Part shown: positions 28,121 to 38,400 of the stretch, one piece after another | How positions within the stretch are numbered: position 1 is the first letter of the stretch | How the letters are laid out: each line of letters begins with the position of its first letter | Assembly: GCA_964511385.1 (NCBI GenBank) | Contig: CAZEFE010000006.1 | Span: forward strand, 62,001 to 126,000 | Length of the DNA stretch: 64,000 bases | Direction of reading: 5' to 3' | From: CAILHX01 sp964511385 | GTDB lineage: Bacteria; Pseudomonadota; Gammaproteobacteria; Burkholderiales; Methylophilaceae | Program-made: the position numbers and the translations under genes | Notes under the pieces: model-generated | What the model was told of the DNA's origin: nothing | Database searches by the model: none | What the model saw: only the letters and a program-made list of their open reading frames with translations

Positions 28121-29072
28121 CACTGGTGGCGGATTATATAACGCACCGCTGACCTCAGCCTTGGCGGACGAAGGCGACTTGATGCTGCGCGCGCTGCTGC
28201 AAGACTTGCTGGATATTCCCGGTGTATCTCTTACCATCAGCCGCGATGCCCGGTTGCCGCCGGTTTCACTGCCGGTGGATACGATGGCTGTTGACCAGGA
28301 CCCCTGGACATTATGGCAAGACAGTATCGCCCAGGCTGACCTGGTCTGGCTGATTGCCCCGGAAAGCGATGGCATGCTTGAACGGCTCACCAGGATGGTA
28401 CCGCCGGAAAAGCTACTCGGCTGTGATACCGCTTCGGTCAGTATCGCCGGCAGCAAGCTGGCAACTGCGGTGGTGCTTGCCCAGCACGCCATCCCCGCGG
28501 TACCAACCTGGCGTGTTGATGAAACTCCGGCAACACCGCTGCCATGGGTTGCCAAACCGGACGATGGTGCCGGCTGCCTTGAAACCCGCTATTTTGATGA
28601 CGCGGATACCCTACGGCAGTGGCTGGCGCTTGGCCGGCGCCATTCCCACGTGATCCAGCCCTGGCAACCCGGCGAGCCTGCCAGCCTGTCCATGCTGTGT
28701 CATCAAGGTCGGGCCTGGCTGCTGGGCGCCAACCGCCAGCATGTGGCCAGGGCCGACAATGGCGAACTGTCTTACCAGGGAACACAACTCAATGGCATGG
28801 CGCAGCACTGGCAAGCCTTTGCCGCACTGGCGCAGCAGGTCGCGCAAGCATTGCCCGGATTGGCGGGTTATGTGGGCGTGGACCTGATGGTGCAGGGTGA
28901 AACCCTGACTGTGCTGGAGATCAATCCCCGGCTGACCACCTCTTATGTTGGTTTACGCCGGGCCACCGGCCTCAATCCGGCGGGGCTGGTGCTGGACTTG
29001 CTCTATAATCGGCGGCAAGTGGATTTAAGCGGGATGGAACGCAATGTGGTGGATATATGCCTGAATACATAG
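28083..29072 (+). CDS. ATP-grasp ligase, candidate MfnD-like (tyramine-glutamate ligase type)
   Basis: The 329-residue protein starts MAEKLEIFVCEFITGGGLYN; the CEFITGGG opening is seen in methylotroph and archaeal cofactor ATP-grasp proteins. ATP-grasp landmarks are WVAKPDDGAGCLET near residue 158, GYVGVDLMVQGETLTVLEINP near 265 and RLTTSYVGLRRATG. The archaeal enzyme MfnD joins glutamate to tyramine in methanofuran synthesis. Because MfnE- and MfnF-like genes lie downstream, the same step for methylofuran is the best guess. It overlaps the MfnF-like gene by 16 bp. The substrate is an inference. Confidence 0.82.
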   Translation: MAEKLEIFVCEFITGGGLYNAPLTSALADEGDLMLRALLQDLLDIPGVSLTISRDARLPPVSLPVDTMAVDQDPWTLWQDSIAQADLVWLIAPESDGMLERLTRMVPPEKLLGCDTASVSIAGSKLATAVVLAQHAIPAVPTWRVDETPATPLPWVAKPDDGAGCLETRYFDDADTLRQWLALGRRHSHVIQPWQPGEPASLSMLCHQGRAWLLGANRQHVARADNGELSYQGTQLNGMAQHWQAFAALAQQVAQALPGLAGYVGVDLMVQGETLTVLEINPRLTTSYVGLRRATGLNPAGLVLDLLYNRRQVDLSGMERNVVDICLNT

Positions 29073-30079
29073 GCTGGGACATAGGCGGGGCGCACGTGAA
29101 AGCGGCGCTGCTGGATGATGCCGATAAAGTGGTGGGTGTGCTGCAACTGGCCTGCCCGTTGTGGCGCGGCCTGGAACATCTGGAGCAGGCGGTGGATACT
29201 GTGTTACAACAATTTGGCAATCCAGCTCGGCATGCCGTAACCATGACCGGCGAACTGGCCGATATTTTCCCCAACCGCCATCAAGGCGTGCTGCGGATTT
29301 GCCAGATCATGCAGCAGAAACTGCCGCAGGCGGAACTCAATATTTATGCCGGGGAACACGGTTTTATCGCACCTTTGCAGGTGGAAAATATGACCGCCAG
29401 CATCGCCTCGATGAACTGGCTGGCCAGTGCGCAATTTGCCGCGCAGCAATGCCGGAACGGCGTGTTTGTGGACATCGGCAGCACCACGACCGACATTGTG
29501 GCATTGCGTGATGGTAAGGCTCAGCCGCAAGGGCGCACCGATGCCGAGCGGCTGACCAGCGAAGAACTGGTTTACAGCGGCGTGGTGCGCACCCCGGTGA
29601 TGGCGGTGGTGCAGCGCGTGCCGTTTAACGGGCAAATGCAGCGCGTGGTGGCGGAGCATTTCGCCACGCTGGCGGACGTGTATCGCCTGACCGGAGCCCT
29701 GCCGGAACAACATGATATGAGCGACACCGCGGATGGTGCCGGCAAAACCCAGCTGGACAGCGCCCGCCGCCTGGCGCGCATGGTCGGCCGCGACGTTGAA
29801 GACGCGTTGATGCTGGCCTGGCAGGCGCTGGCGCATTACATTGCTCGCGCCCATGCGCAGGATATCGCCGCCGCCATCAAGCGCGTATCCGGCGAAGCGG
29901 ATGCCACCCCGTTAATAGGCGCCGGCGCTGGACGGTTTGTGGTGAAGCAGATTGCAAAAATGCTGAAGCGCGACTACGTGGATTTTTCCGACCTGGTGAT
30001 CGGGGCCGACAATGAAAAAGACTGGGCGGCAGTGTGCGCGCCAGCCTATGCAGTAGCCCGGTTGGCGGAGCAAGCATGA
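29057..30079 (+). CDS. MfnF-like hydantoinase/ASKHA-fold H4MPT-linked C1 pathway protein
   Basis: The 340-residue protein opens MPEYIGWDIGGAHVKAALLD, an ASKHA phosphate-1 type motif, with a second nucleotide motif FVDIGSTTTDIVALRDG near residue 142. It contains TGELADIFPNRHQGVLRI, typical of the probable H4MPT-linked C1 transfer pathway family. The archaeal homologue MfnF condenses the furan and tyramine-glutamate halves of methanofuran. It overlaps both neighbours (16 bp and the ATGA of pabB), so it is in a tight operon. The family is certain; the exact reaction in this organism is inferred. Confidence 0.87.
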   Translation: MPEYIGWDIGGAHVKAALLDDADKVVGVLQLACPLWRGLEHLEQAVDTVLQQFGNPARHAVTMTGELADIFPNRHQGVLRICQIMQQKLPQAELNIYAGEHGFIAPLQVENMTASIASMNWLASAQFAAQQCRNGVFVDIGSTTTDIVALRDGKAQPQGRTDAERLTSEELVYSGVVRTPVMAVVQRVPFNGQMQRVVAEHFATLADVYRLTGALPEQHDMSDTADGAGKTQLDSARRLARMVGRDVEDALMLAWQALAHYIARAHAQDIAAAIKRVSGEADATPLIGAGAGRFVVKQIAKMLKRDYVDFSDLVIGADNEKDWAAVCAPAYAVARLAEQA

Positions 30080-31452
30080 CGCCGCTGATTACAGAACTCC
30101 CATACTCCGCTGATGCCGGCCAGTTGTTCGCACGGATCGCCCATCGCCCGTGGGCGGTCTGGCTCGACAGCGGCGCTCTGGAGGGCATGCGCTTCCCGCA
30201 AGGCCGTTACGACATTTTGGTGGCCGATCCGGTGATTACGCTGACCACGCGCGGCGACCTGACCGAGATCATTAGCCCCACCGGCCGCGAAATTTCCCGC
30301 GATGATCCGTTTAGCCTGGTGCGCGACTATCTCGGGCGCCAGCCGGAGCCGCAGGGCGATCTGCCGTTCATGGGCGGCGCGGTGGGTTATTTCGGCTACG
30401 ACCTGGCGCGGCGCCTGGAACACCTGCCCAGCACCGCGCACGACGCCGAACACCTGCCGGAAATGCAGGTCGGCATCTACGACTGGGCGGTGGTGGTGGA
30501 TCACCAGCAACAACGCGCATTCCTGGCGAGTTATGGGCGCGCGCCGTTGACCCGCCAGCATTGGGGCGACCTGCTGGCAGTGTTTACCCGCACGGAACAA
30601 CCGGCGAACAGCGTGTTCAAGGTGACTTCCCCGGTGAGTTCCAACCTGGATGAAGCGAGTTATGCCCGCGCATTCGAGCGGATCCAGCATTACATCCACG
30701 AAGGGGACTGTTACCAGGTGAATCTGGCGCAACGCTTCGAGGCGCAAGCCGAAGGCGATGCCTGGACGGCTTACCGGCAATTGCGCCAGCGCAGCCCGGC
30801 ACCATTCGCCGCCTACCTGAATCTGCCCGATGTCCAGATACTTTCTGCTTCGCCGGAGCGGTTTCTGCAAGTCAGGCGCGGCGCGGTGGAAACCAAGCCG
30901 ATCAAGGGCACGCGCCCGCGCCATGTCGACCCGACCCAGGATCAGGCCAATGCGGATGAACTGCTCTCCAGTCTGAAAGACCGCGCCGAAAACCTGATGA
31001 TTGTTGACCTGTTGCGCAACGACATCGGCAAAAACTGCGTGCCCGGCAGTGTGCGCGCCGACCGCATGTTCGAACTGGAAAGCTACGTCAATGTGCACCA
31101 CTTGGTCAGCACTGTCAGCGGCCGGCTGGCACCGGGCCATACCGCACTGCACCTGCTGCGCGGCTGTTTCCCCGGCGGCTCCATCACCGGGGCACCCAAG
31201 TTGCGTGCGATGCAAATTATCGAAGAGCTGGAACCGCACCGGCGCGGCGTGTATTGTGGTGCCATCGGCTACATCGGATTCGACGGCAACATGGATACCA
31301 ATATCGCCATCCGCACCGCCGTTTTTTCCGGCGGGACAATCCGCTTCTGGGCGGGCGGCGGCATTGTGGCTGATTCGGTGGCTGACAAGGAATACCGCGA
31401 AACCTGGGATAAGGCGGCCAATATGCTCAGCCTGATGGAGGCTTGCTCATGA
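30076..31452 (+). CDS. pabB: Aminodeoxychorismate synthase component I
   Basis: The 458-residue protein from the ATG overlaps the previous stop (ATGA). Chorismate-enzyme features are GGAVGYFGYDLARRLE near residue 98, SPERFLQVRRGAVETKPIKGTRPR near 275, and RAENLMIVDLLRNDIGKNC near 318. The C-terminal part has FPGGSITGAPKLRAMQIIEELE and WAGGGIVADS. It aminates chorismate to aminodeoxychorismate, the precursor of p-aminobenzoate. The substrate of beta-RFAP synthase is p-aminobenzoate, so placement here ties it to H4MPT as well as folate. TrpE is a less likely alternative, since the KPIKGT motif favours PabB. No pabA or pabC is adjacent. Confidence 0.92.
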   Translation: MTPLITELPYSADAGQLFARIAHRPWAVWLDSGALEGMRFPQGRYDILVADPVITLTTRGDLTEIISPTGREISRDDPFSLVRDYLGRQPEPQGDLPFMGGAVGYFGYDLARRLEHLPSTAHDAEHLPEMQVGIYDWAVVVDHQQQRAFLASYGRAPLTRQHWGDLLAVFTRTEQPANSVFKVTSPVSSNLDEASYARAFERIQHYIHEGDCYQVNLAQRFEAQAEGDAWTAYRQLRQRSPAPFAAYLNLPDVQILSASPERFLQVRRGAVETKPIKGTRPRHVDPTQDQANADELLSSLKDRAENLMIVDLLRNDIGKNCVPGSVRADRMFELESYVNVHHLVSTVSGRLAPGHTALHLLRGCFPGGSITGAPKLRAMQIIEELEPHRRGVYCGAIGYIGFDGNMDTNIAIRTAVFSGGTIRFWAGGGIVADSVADKEYRETWDKAANMLSLMEACS

Positions 31453-32045
31453 TTGTGATAAAGCTGGGCGGTAGCCTGCTCGGTTCCCCCGAGTTGAAAC
31501 GCTGGCTGGCGACTATCGCCAGTAACAGCGACGGCCATGTGATCATTGTCCCCGGCGGCGGCTTGTATGCCGATGCGGTGCGGCAAGCGCAGCAAATCGC
31601 CGGGTTTGACGACGCAGCCGCACATCGTCTGGCGGTGATGGCCATGGATCAGTACGGCCATACGCTGGCAGCGCTGGAACCGGGATTGGTGACTGCAGCG
31701 ACGGAACTGGAACTGGCCGAGCGTAGCTGGCAGCACCGCGGCATCGTCTGGCTGCCGAGCAGCATGGTGCTGGCGGATGACGGCATCCCCGCCAGTTGGG
31801 ACATCACCTCCGACAGCCTGGCGGCATGGCTTGCGTTGCGTATCCGGGCCAAACACTTGATCCTGGTGAAATCCTTGGCAAACATTACCCGGCTTACCCC
31901 GCAGCAACTGGCAGAACAAGGCGTGGTCGATCCGGCTTTTCCGCAGTTTGCGGCGCGGACTGATTGCCCCGTGATCTGCCTGGGTAAAGGGGATGTTGCC
32001 CGCTTTTCCGCCATCCTCAAGGGTGATGGCGAATTGCTGAACTGA
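31449..32045 (+). CDS. Amino acid kinase family protein, MfnE-like
   Basis: The 198-residue protein opens MIVIKLGGSLLGSPELKRWL, the amino-acid-kinase phosphate-binding start. GHVIIVPGGGLYADAVRQAQ, DSLAAWLALRIRAKHLILVKS and CPVICLGKGDVARFSAILKG follow. It is shorter than the usual 250-residue family members but like archaeal MfnE, which phosphorylates the aminomethylfuran phosphate in methanofuran synthesis. The ATG overlaps the pabB TGA by 3 bp. The function is inferred from family and from the adjacent MfnF-like gene. Confidence 0.84.
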   Translation: MIVIKLGGSLLGSPELKRWLATIASNSDGHVIIVPGGGLYADAVRQAQQIAGFDDAAAHRLAVMAMDQYGHTLAALEPGLVTAATELELAERSWQHRGIVWLPSSMVLADDGIPASWDITSDSLAAWLALRIRAKHLILVKSLANITRLTPQQLAEQGVVDPAFPQFAARTDCPVICLGKGDVARFSAILKGDGELLN

Positions 32046-32056
32046 AAGGGGGCGAT

Positions 32057-32428
32057 ATGACAACGGAAAAGGTTTATAGCGCAGCCGAAATCGACGCCAA
32101 ACTTGCCGCCGAACTACCGCACTGGTTTTATGAAGACGGCTGGATACGCCGCAAATACAAGACCAGCGGCTGGAAAGCCACGCTGATGGTGGTCAACACC
32201 GTCGGGCACCTGGCTGAAGCCGCCTGGCACCATCCCGACTTGACGGTTTCCTACGCGTTCGTGATCGTGAAGCTGGTCACCCATAGCGCTAAAGGTGTTA
32301 CCGACAAGGACTTTGAACTTGCCCGGAAAATCGAGGAAGTGGTGGGTTGGCAGCCGGGCAAGGCGGGCGGGGCGCTGGAGGGCACACCCAACGAGGATCA
32401 GCGGTTCAAATACATCAAGTACGACTAA
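32057..32428 (+). CDS. Pterin-4a-carbinolamine dehydratase-like protein
   Basis: The 123-residue protein carries the DcoH/PhhB signature around HLAEAAWHHPDLTVSYAFVIVKL, with the dehydratase His residues, preceded by LPHWFYEDGWIRRKYKT. Classical members dehydrate 4a-hydroxytetrahydrobiopterin. No aromatic amino acid hydroxylase is present, and dehydratase-like proteins recur in methylotroph H4MPT clusters, so a role in handling the pterin cofactor is likely. GGGGGCG lies before the ATG. It is the last plus-strand gene of the C1 region and converges on the hybrid kinase gene 6 bp away. Confidence 0.88.
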   Translation: MTTEKVYSAAEIDAKLAAELPHWFYEDGWIRRKYKTSGWKATLMVVNTVGHLAEAAWHHPDLTVSYAFVIVKLVTHSAKGVTDKDFELARKIEEVVGWQPGKAGGALEGTPNEDQRFKYIKYD

Positions 32429-32434
32429 GGTTGC

Positions 32435-34708
32435 CTAGTGCAGCAAGTCATCCACAATGTTCAGCAGCGTCGCAACATTGATGGGCTTGGTGACATAGTT
32501 GTCGAACCCTGCTTCCTGGCCGCGTTCCATATCACCTTTCATGGCATTGGCCGTCAATGCAACTACCGGGATGTGCGTCGTTTTGGGGTCTGATTTGAGC
32601 TGTTTCAGCGCTTCATAACCACTCATCCCCGGCAAATTGATGTCCATCAGAATCAATGCAGGCGGCTCGGAGCGCACCAGCGAGAGGCCGAGTTCTGCGG
32701 TCTGCGCATCTTGCAATTCGATATCCTTGTATTTGGTGGCAAAGATATGCTGCATCAGGCGCACGTTGACCGGATTGTCTTCGATGTAGAGCACTCGCCG
32801 TGCCTTGCCAGTCCGGATCGTTTCGATGCTGGCCGTTCTGGTGGGCTGGCCGGATAAATCCAGGTGGGTGGGCTTGCTTTGCGGCAGCCTGATCCAGAAT
32901 GTGCTGCCTTCGTTTTCGATGCTGGTGAAGCCTATGGTGCCGCCCATGGCTTCGACAATGCGCCGCGTGATGACCAGGCCAATGCCGCTACCGACTGTTG
33001 CGCTGCTCTCCCGGCCCAGGCGATCAAAAGCATTGAATACGCGCGATTGCAATTGGGCCGGAATCCCGGTTCCGGTATCTGCGATGGAGATATTCACGAA
33101 GTTTCCGTCCTGCTGGCAGGATACGGTTACGGTGCCGTTGAGGCGGTTGTATTTGATGGCATTGGAGAGCAGGTTGATGAGCACTTGGCGCAGGCGGACG
33201 GAGTCGGCTTGGACCGCCAGGCTTTCGTCTGGAGAGATGCGGTTGATCAGCCTGATCTGTTGCGGTTCGAGCAGCGGTCTGACCAGATGCAGGCTGGCGC
33301 TGATGGCGTCCAATACCGGTACCGCTTCAAAAGAAAGTTCCATCTTGCCTGCTTCGATGCGCGAGAGATCGATCAGGTCGTTAATAAGGGACAGCAGGTG
33401 ATTGCCGGCACGGACAATTTCGCCGGCAAAATCGCGATACGCTCCGGGAAGGTCGGGGTCCATTTCGAAAAGTTGGCCGAAACCGAGGATGCCGTTGAGC
33501 GGCGTACGCAATTCATGGCTCATGCTGGCCAGGAATTCGCTTTTGGCCCGGCTGGCCTCGACGGCCTGCTCCGTGGCCAAGTGCAGCGATGCTTCGAACG
33601 CCTTGCGCTGTGTGATGTCGCGCACGATGCCGGTGAACATGCGCTCGCCATCCACTTCCATTTCGCTGACTGCAAGTTCCATGGGGAAAGTCGAGCCATC
33701 CTTGCGCCTGCCGGTGACTTCGCGGCCGATGCCGATGATTTTTTTGACCCCGGTCGTGAGGTAGTTGTACAGGTAACCGTCATGTTCGCGGGCATACGGT
33801 TCCGGCATCAATATCTTGATGTTCTGGCCCTGCGCTTCTACCGGTGAATAGCCGAACAGCTTGACCGCCGCCGGGTTCACGGTCTGGATCAGGCCTTTGG
33901 AGTTGATAATGATGATGCCGTCAATCACGGTGTCGAACAGGGCGCGGAAACGGTTCTCTCGGCCCTCGAGTTCGGCCTTTTTGCGCTGGGTGATATCACG
34001 CACAATTTTCGATGCGCCAATGATGTCGCCGCTGGCATTGCGGATGGGGGAAATGCTGACCGAAACTGGAAACACCTCGCCGTTTTTTCTTCTGCGCACA
34101 GTTTCGTAGTGCTCGATATGCTCACCTTTCAGGATTCTTGCCAGAATCTTGGTTTCTTCATCGCTCACTTCCTGCGGGATCAGCAGGTTGATGGGCTTTC
34201 CAAGAATTTCATGGTCTGTGTAGCCAAACATGTATCTGGCAGCAGGATTCCAACTGGTGACGATGCCATCCAGGGTTTTGCCGATGATGGCATCGCTGGA
34301 GGAGTCGACGATGGCGGCCAGATGCGCCTGTATGACATCGGTTTTCTTGCGCTCGGTGATGTCGCGCAGAATGGCGATAAAAATGGGGCCGTCATCGGTT
34401 TTCACCTCGCTGAGCGACAGCTCCAGGAGAAAGGTTGAGCCATCCTTGCGCAGGCCGGTGACTTCGCGGCCTATGCCGATGACGTGCTTGATGCCGCTGG
34501 TGACATAGTCGCGCACATAACCGTCATGCACATCGGCCTGCGGCCTCGGCATGAGCCTTGTGACGTCATGCCCCAGCAGTTCCTCCGGCGCATAACCAAA
34601 CATGTCTGCGGCAACGGGATTCACGCTCAGTATCGTGCTGGATTCATCGATGGTGATAACTCCATCGGTGATCGCGTCCAGAATGGCCAGGAACGGGAAT
34701 TTCGTCAT
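32435..34708 (-). CDS. Cytoplasmic PAS-PAS-PAS hybrid sensor histidine kinase
   Basis: The 757-residue protein has no membrane segment. Three FixL-like PAS domains (about 1-125, 126-250 and 255-378) end in PAC motifs such as IGIGREVTGLRKDGSTF. PAS1 and PAS3 are near-duplicates of one another. HisKA follows with H398 in MSHELRTPLNG, then a HATPase domain with SNAIKYNRLNG and DTGTGIPAQL. A C-terminal receiver has acceptor D689 in LMDINLPGMSGY and the conserved YVTKPI. The signal could be oxygen, redox state or a small ligand. There is no partner regulator adjacent. A STAS protein gene lies 186 bp upstream on the same strand. Confidence 0.92.
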   Translation of the reverse strand: MTKFPFLAILDAITDGVITIDESSTILSVNPVAADMFGYAPEELLGHDVTRLMPRPQADVHDGYVRDYVTSGIKHVIGIGREVTGLRKDGSTFLLELSLSEVKTDDGPIFIAILRDITERKKTDVIQAHLAAIVDSSSDAIIGKTLDGIVTSWNPAARYMFGYTDHEILGKPINLLIPQEVSDEETKILARILKGEHIEHYETVRRRKNGEVFPVSVSISPIRNASGDIIGASKIVRDITQRKKAELEGRENRFRALFDTVIDGIIIINSKGLIQTVNPAAVKLFGYSPVEAQGQNIKILMPEPYAREHDGYLYNYLTTGVKKIIGIGREVTGRRKDGSTFPMELAVSEMEVDGERMFTGIVRDITQRKAFEASLHLATEQAVEASRAKSEFLASMSHELRTPLNGILGFGQLFEMDPDLPGAYRDFAGEIVRAGNHLLSLINDLIDLSRIEAGKMELSFEAVPVLDAISASLHLVRPLLEPQQIRLINRISPDESLAVQADSVRLRQVLINLLSNAIKYNRLNGTVTVSCQQDGNFVNISIADTGTGIPAQLQSRVFNAFDRLGRESSATVGSGIGLVITRRIVEAMGGTIGFTSIENEGSTFWIRLPQSKPTHLDLSGQPTRTASIETIRTGKARRVLYIEDNPVNVRLMQHIFATKYKDIELQDAQTAELGLSLVRSEPPALILMDINLPGMSGYEALKQLKSDPKTTHIPVVALTANAMKGDMERGQEAGFDNYVTKPINVATLLNIVDDLLH

Positions 34709-34894
34709 GTTGATGCGGGCTATATTGTTCTACGAGCAAGCTTGTAGACATCATAGTAAACAACCAGGGTAGGCCACAAGCAGAACTTCCGGTTTTGATG
34801 GAAGCACTGAGTGCGCTAAAAGCGCATGCCGGATGAGAATGAGTACTTTATTAACTCAGACATGAGAGATGGCAGGATAAGTCAGGAAAACAGT

Positions 34895-35284
34895 TCAAGT
34901 TGAAGAACAATCCAGACACTCTGCACTATCTAGTTTTTGATTTGCGCTGAAGCAGCGTGAGCAAGTTGTGCTTAGTGGGGATAATGAAATCACGTCGAGG
35001 TAGTGGGTAAGGAAATTGGATTCAAACAGCCGTTGAATTTCAGGGCTGCAGTTTCTCACCTTAACCTTTAAGTTGCCATGGACAAGGTCAGAAAGCATCA
35101 GCATTGCGCCGATGATGCAGCTATTCAGTGAATCCACTTTCTCCAACAGGATATTGACTCTGGCGATTTTGGTTTCTTGCGTAATTTTTTCGCAACGCAG
35201 CAGGACTTCGCGTGCGGCTGAAAAGTCACACTTGCCGCTTAGTGCGGCGCTCAGCAACCCCTTGCGTTGTTTGATGGTGATCAT
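34895..35284 (-). CDS. STAS-like domain protein with C-terminal zinc-ribbon-like tail
   Basis: The 129-residue protein has residues about 1-98 that read like a STAS/anti-sigma-antagonist fold: ITIKQRKGLLSAALSGKCDFSAAREVLL, then VNILLEKVDSLNSCIIGAMLMLSDL where the phosphorylatable Ser would be. Residues 108-126 form CSRC-x11-CLDC, a CxxC pair that could bind zinc. It may sense or relay a signal together with the downstream hybrid kinase, but that is inference from proximity. The base composition is lower in GC than its neighbours. No name is assigned. Confidence 0.6.
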   Translation of the reverse strand: MITIKQRKGLLSAALSGKCDFSAAREVLLRCEKITQETKIARVNILLEKVDSLNSCIIGAMLMLSDLVHGNLKVKVRNCSPEIQRLFESNFLTHYLDVISLSPLSTTCSRCFSANQKLDSAECLDCSST

Positions 35285-35480
35285 GAATGCCCCTCTTCAA
35301 GAAAAATGCGGTGCGGGAAAACACGATATATCTGGGAGCATTTTATGCCGAATTTTGGAATGGTGGGGCGTGACATTTTGCCGCGCCTGGAGCGGTGGAG
35401 TGAAACGAAACCTGGGGCCGCTATGTTTCACCCAGGTTTGGGTTTCGTTCATAAGACGTCTCTCCTGTTTTAGAGGTAGT

Positions 35481-38400
35481 TTAAATTTCGCTCCAAATCT
35501 TCTCCAGCCGCTTCACCGACACCGGAAATGGCGTCTTGAGTTCCTGCGCAAACAGCGACACCCGTAGTTCCTCGATTTGCCAGCGGAATTCCAGCAGTTT
35601 TTCCGGGAGCTTGCCCTGTTTTTTCTCAACCTCCAGCCGCTGCATATAGCGCTGCCAAAGCTGTGTCACTGCTTGCCCGTGGCGGGTGTCGCGTTCCACG
35701 GCACCGGAGTATTTGTCCAGCCGCAGTTTCATGGCTTTGAGGTAGCGCGGCAGGTGTTGCAGTTGTTCCCACGGGGTGAGGCTGACAAAGTGTTTGGGCA
35801 GCAGTTGCCCCAGTTGTTCTTCCACTTCACGTTTCAGCCGGTTCATGGCGGGCGGCAGGCTGCCCAGTTTCTGTGACAGCGCCTGGTATTCCGTGGCAAT
35901 GGCCTGCATCTGGCGGGTGAGGCCTTCCACCACGGCGGGCAGCCGGGTTCTGGCCCTGGCTTTAAGCGCCATGAAAGCGGCATTTCCGCGCGGCAGGTCG
36001 TCGTCACCGATGAAGGCGCGGTCGGTGATGGCGGTGAGCAGGTCTTCGCGCAGCTCGTCCGGGTTCATGATGTTGCGCAACAGCAAGGCGTATTGGTTGA
36101 AGCCGGGCAGGCCTTTTTCCAGTTGCTTGATTTGTTCTTTCAGTTCCAGCCGCATCAGGCGGCGCACCCCGCCACGGTGGGATTGTTGCGCGGCGTCTGC
36201 GCGGTCAAACAGGCGGATGGCGACGCTGTCGCCGCAGTCTTCCAGCGCGGGGAAGCCGGTGAGGCGTTGCCCGCCGCGGGTGAAGTCGAGTTTTTGCGGC
36301 AGGTCGCCAAAATCCCATTGCCTGATGCCTTCGCGTTCGATGTCCGGCGAGGCTTCGCGGAAGGTGAGTTGCGCGGCCTGGCCCAGTTGTTGTTTCAGCG
36401 TGTTCCAGTGGCGGCCCATACCCAGTTCGCGCCCGGCGTCATCCACCACGCGGAAATTCATTTGCAGGTGGGCGGGGATGGCGCTGTCCCAGTCTTCATC
36501 GCTGACTTTCAGCCCGGTGCGTTGCAAGATGTAAGCGCTCAGCAGTTCTTGCAGCGGTTTTTGCTGGTCGGGATTGGTGGTGAGGAAATCGGTGACGAAT
36601 TCCGGCACCGGCACGCACACGCGGCGCAGGGTTTTGGGCAGCGATTTGATGAGGTGCGCCAGCTTTTCGCGGATCATGCCCGGCACCAGCCATTCGCAGT
36701 GGGTGGGGTCGAGTTGGTTGAGTTGGTGTAGCGGCAAGGTGAGCGTCACGCCGTCCAGCGGGTGGCCCGGTTCAAAGCGGTATTTGAGCGGCATGGCAGT
36801 TTCGCCCAGCGCCAGCGTTTCCGGGAACTGCGCTTCCGTGACGCTGCTGGCGCCGTGGCGCATCAGGTCGGCCTTGGTGAGGTAGAGCCGTTGCGGGTTT
36901 TCCTGCTCTGCCTGCTGGCGCCAATGCTCGAAACTGGCCCCGTTAACAATGCCTTTGGGAATGCGTGCGTCATAAAAGGCGAACAGCTGGTGTTCGTCCA
37001 CCAGCACATCCTGCCGCCGCGCCTTGTGCTCCAGTTCCTCGATTTCGCGGATCAGCTTCTGGTTATGCGCAAAGAAGGGCGCGCGGGTGTCGAATTCCAT
37101 GTTGGCCAGCGCCTCGCGGATGAAGATTTCGCGCGATTCGACCGGGTCGATCGGACCGTAATGCACCCGGCGCTTGGGGATGATGGTAAGGCCGTACAGC
37201 GATACGCGCTCCCAGGCGGAGACTTGCGCCAGTTTCCTGTCCCAGCGCGGGTCGGAGTAATGGCTCTGCGTCAGCGTCCTTGCCAGAGGCTCGATCCAGT
37301 CCGGGTCAATGCGCGCCACGCATCTGGCATAAAGCTTGGTGGTTTCCATCAACTCGGCGGTCATCACCCATTTCGGCCGCTGTTTTTTCAGGCCGGAGCC
37401 GGGGGCGATGTGGAAGCGGATGCCGCGCGCGCCCAGGTACGATTCCGCCTCGCCGTCCTTGAAGCCGATATTGCCCAGCAGGCCGGCCAACAGGGCGCGG
37501 TGGATCTGGTCGTAGGAGGCTTCCTGCTCGTTGGGGCGCAACTCGAGGTCGGCCGCGATACCCGCCAGTTGTCCGTGCAGTTCGCGCCACTCCTTCAACC
37601 GCAAAAACGACAGGAAATTCTGGTGGCACTTGTTGAGCAGGTCACGGTTGGATTTCTTATGGCGCAGGCTGTCCTCGTACCAGTCCCACAACTTGAGAAA
37701 GCCCATGAAATCGGAGCGCTCGTCGGCGAATTTGGCATGCGCCTGGTCGGCAGCTTCGCGCTTGTCCATCGGGCGTTCGCGCGGATCCTGGATCGCCAGC
37801 GCGGCGCCGATGATGAGGATTTCCTTCAGGCAGTTTTCTTTTTTTGCTGCGAGTATCATGCGGCCCACTTTGGGGTCCAGCGGCAGCTTGGCCAGTTGCT
37901 GGCCGAGATCGGTAATGCGGCGGTTGGCATCCACCGCGCCCAGTTCCTGCAACAGCAAATAACCATCGCTGACCAGGCGGGAGGAGGGCGCCTCGATGAA
38001 TGGGAACTCCGCGACATCGCCCAGCCGCAGCGCGGCCATGCGCAGGATCACCGAGGCCAGCGAGGAGCGCAGGATTTCCGGCTCGGTGAACTCCGGGCGG
38101 TTGTTGAAATCCTCTTCCGCATACAGCCGCACGCAGATGCCGTTGGAAACCCGCCCGCAACGTCCGGCGCGCTGCCGGGCCGCCGCCTGCGAAATCTTCT
38201 CGATCTGCAACTGCTCCACCTTGGCACGGGCACTGTAACGATTCACGCGGGCCAGCCCGGTGTCAATCACATACTTGATGCCGGGCACGGTGAGCGAGGT
38301 TTCCGCGACGTTGGTGGCCAGCACGATGCGCCGGCCGTTGGAGCCGCGGAACACCTTTTGCTGGTCCTCGATCGACAGCCGCGCGAACAGCGGCAGGATT

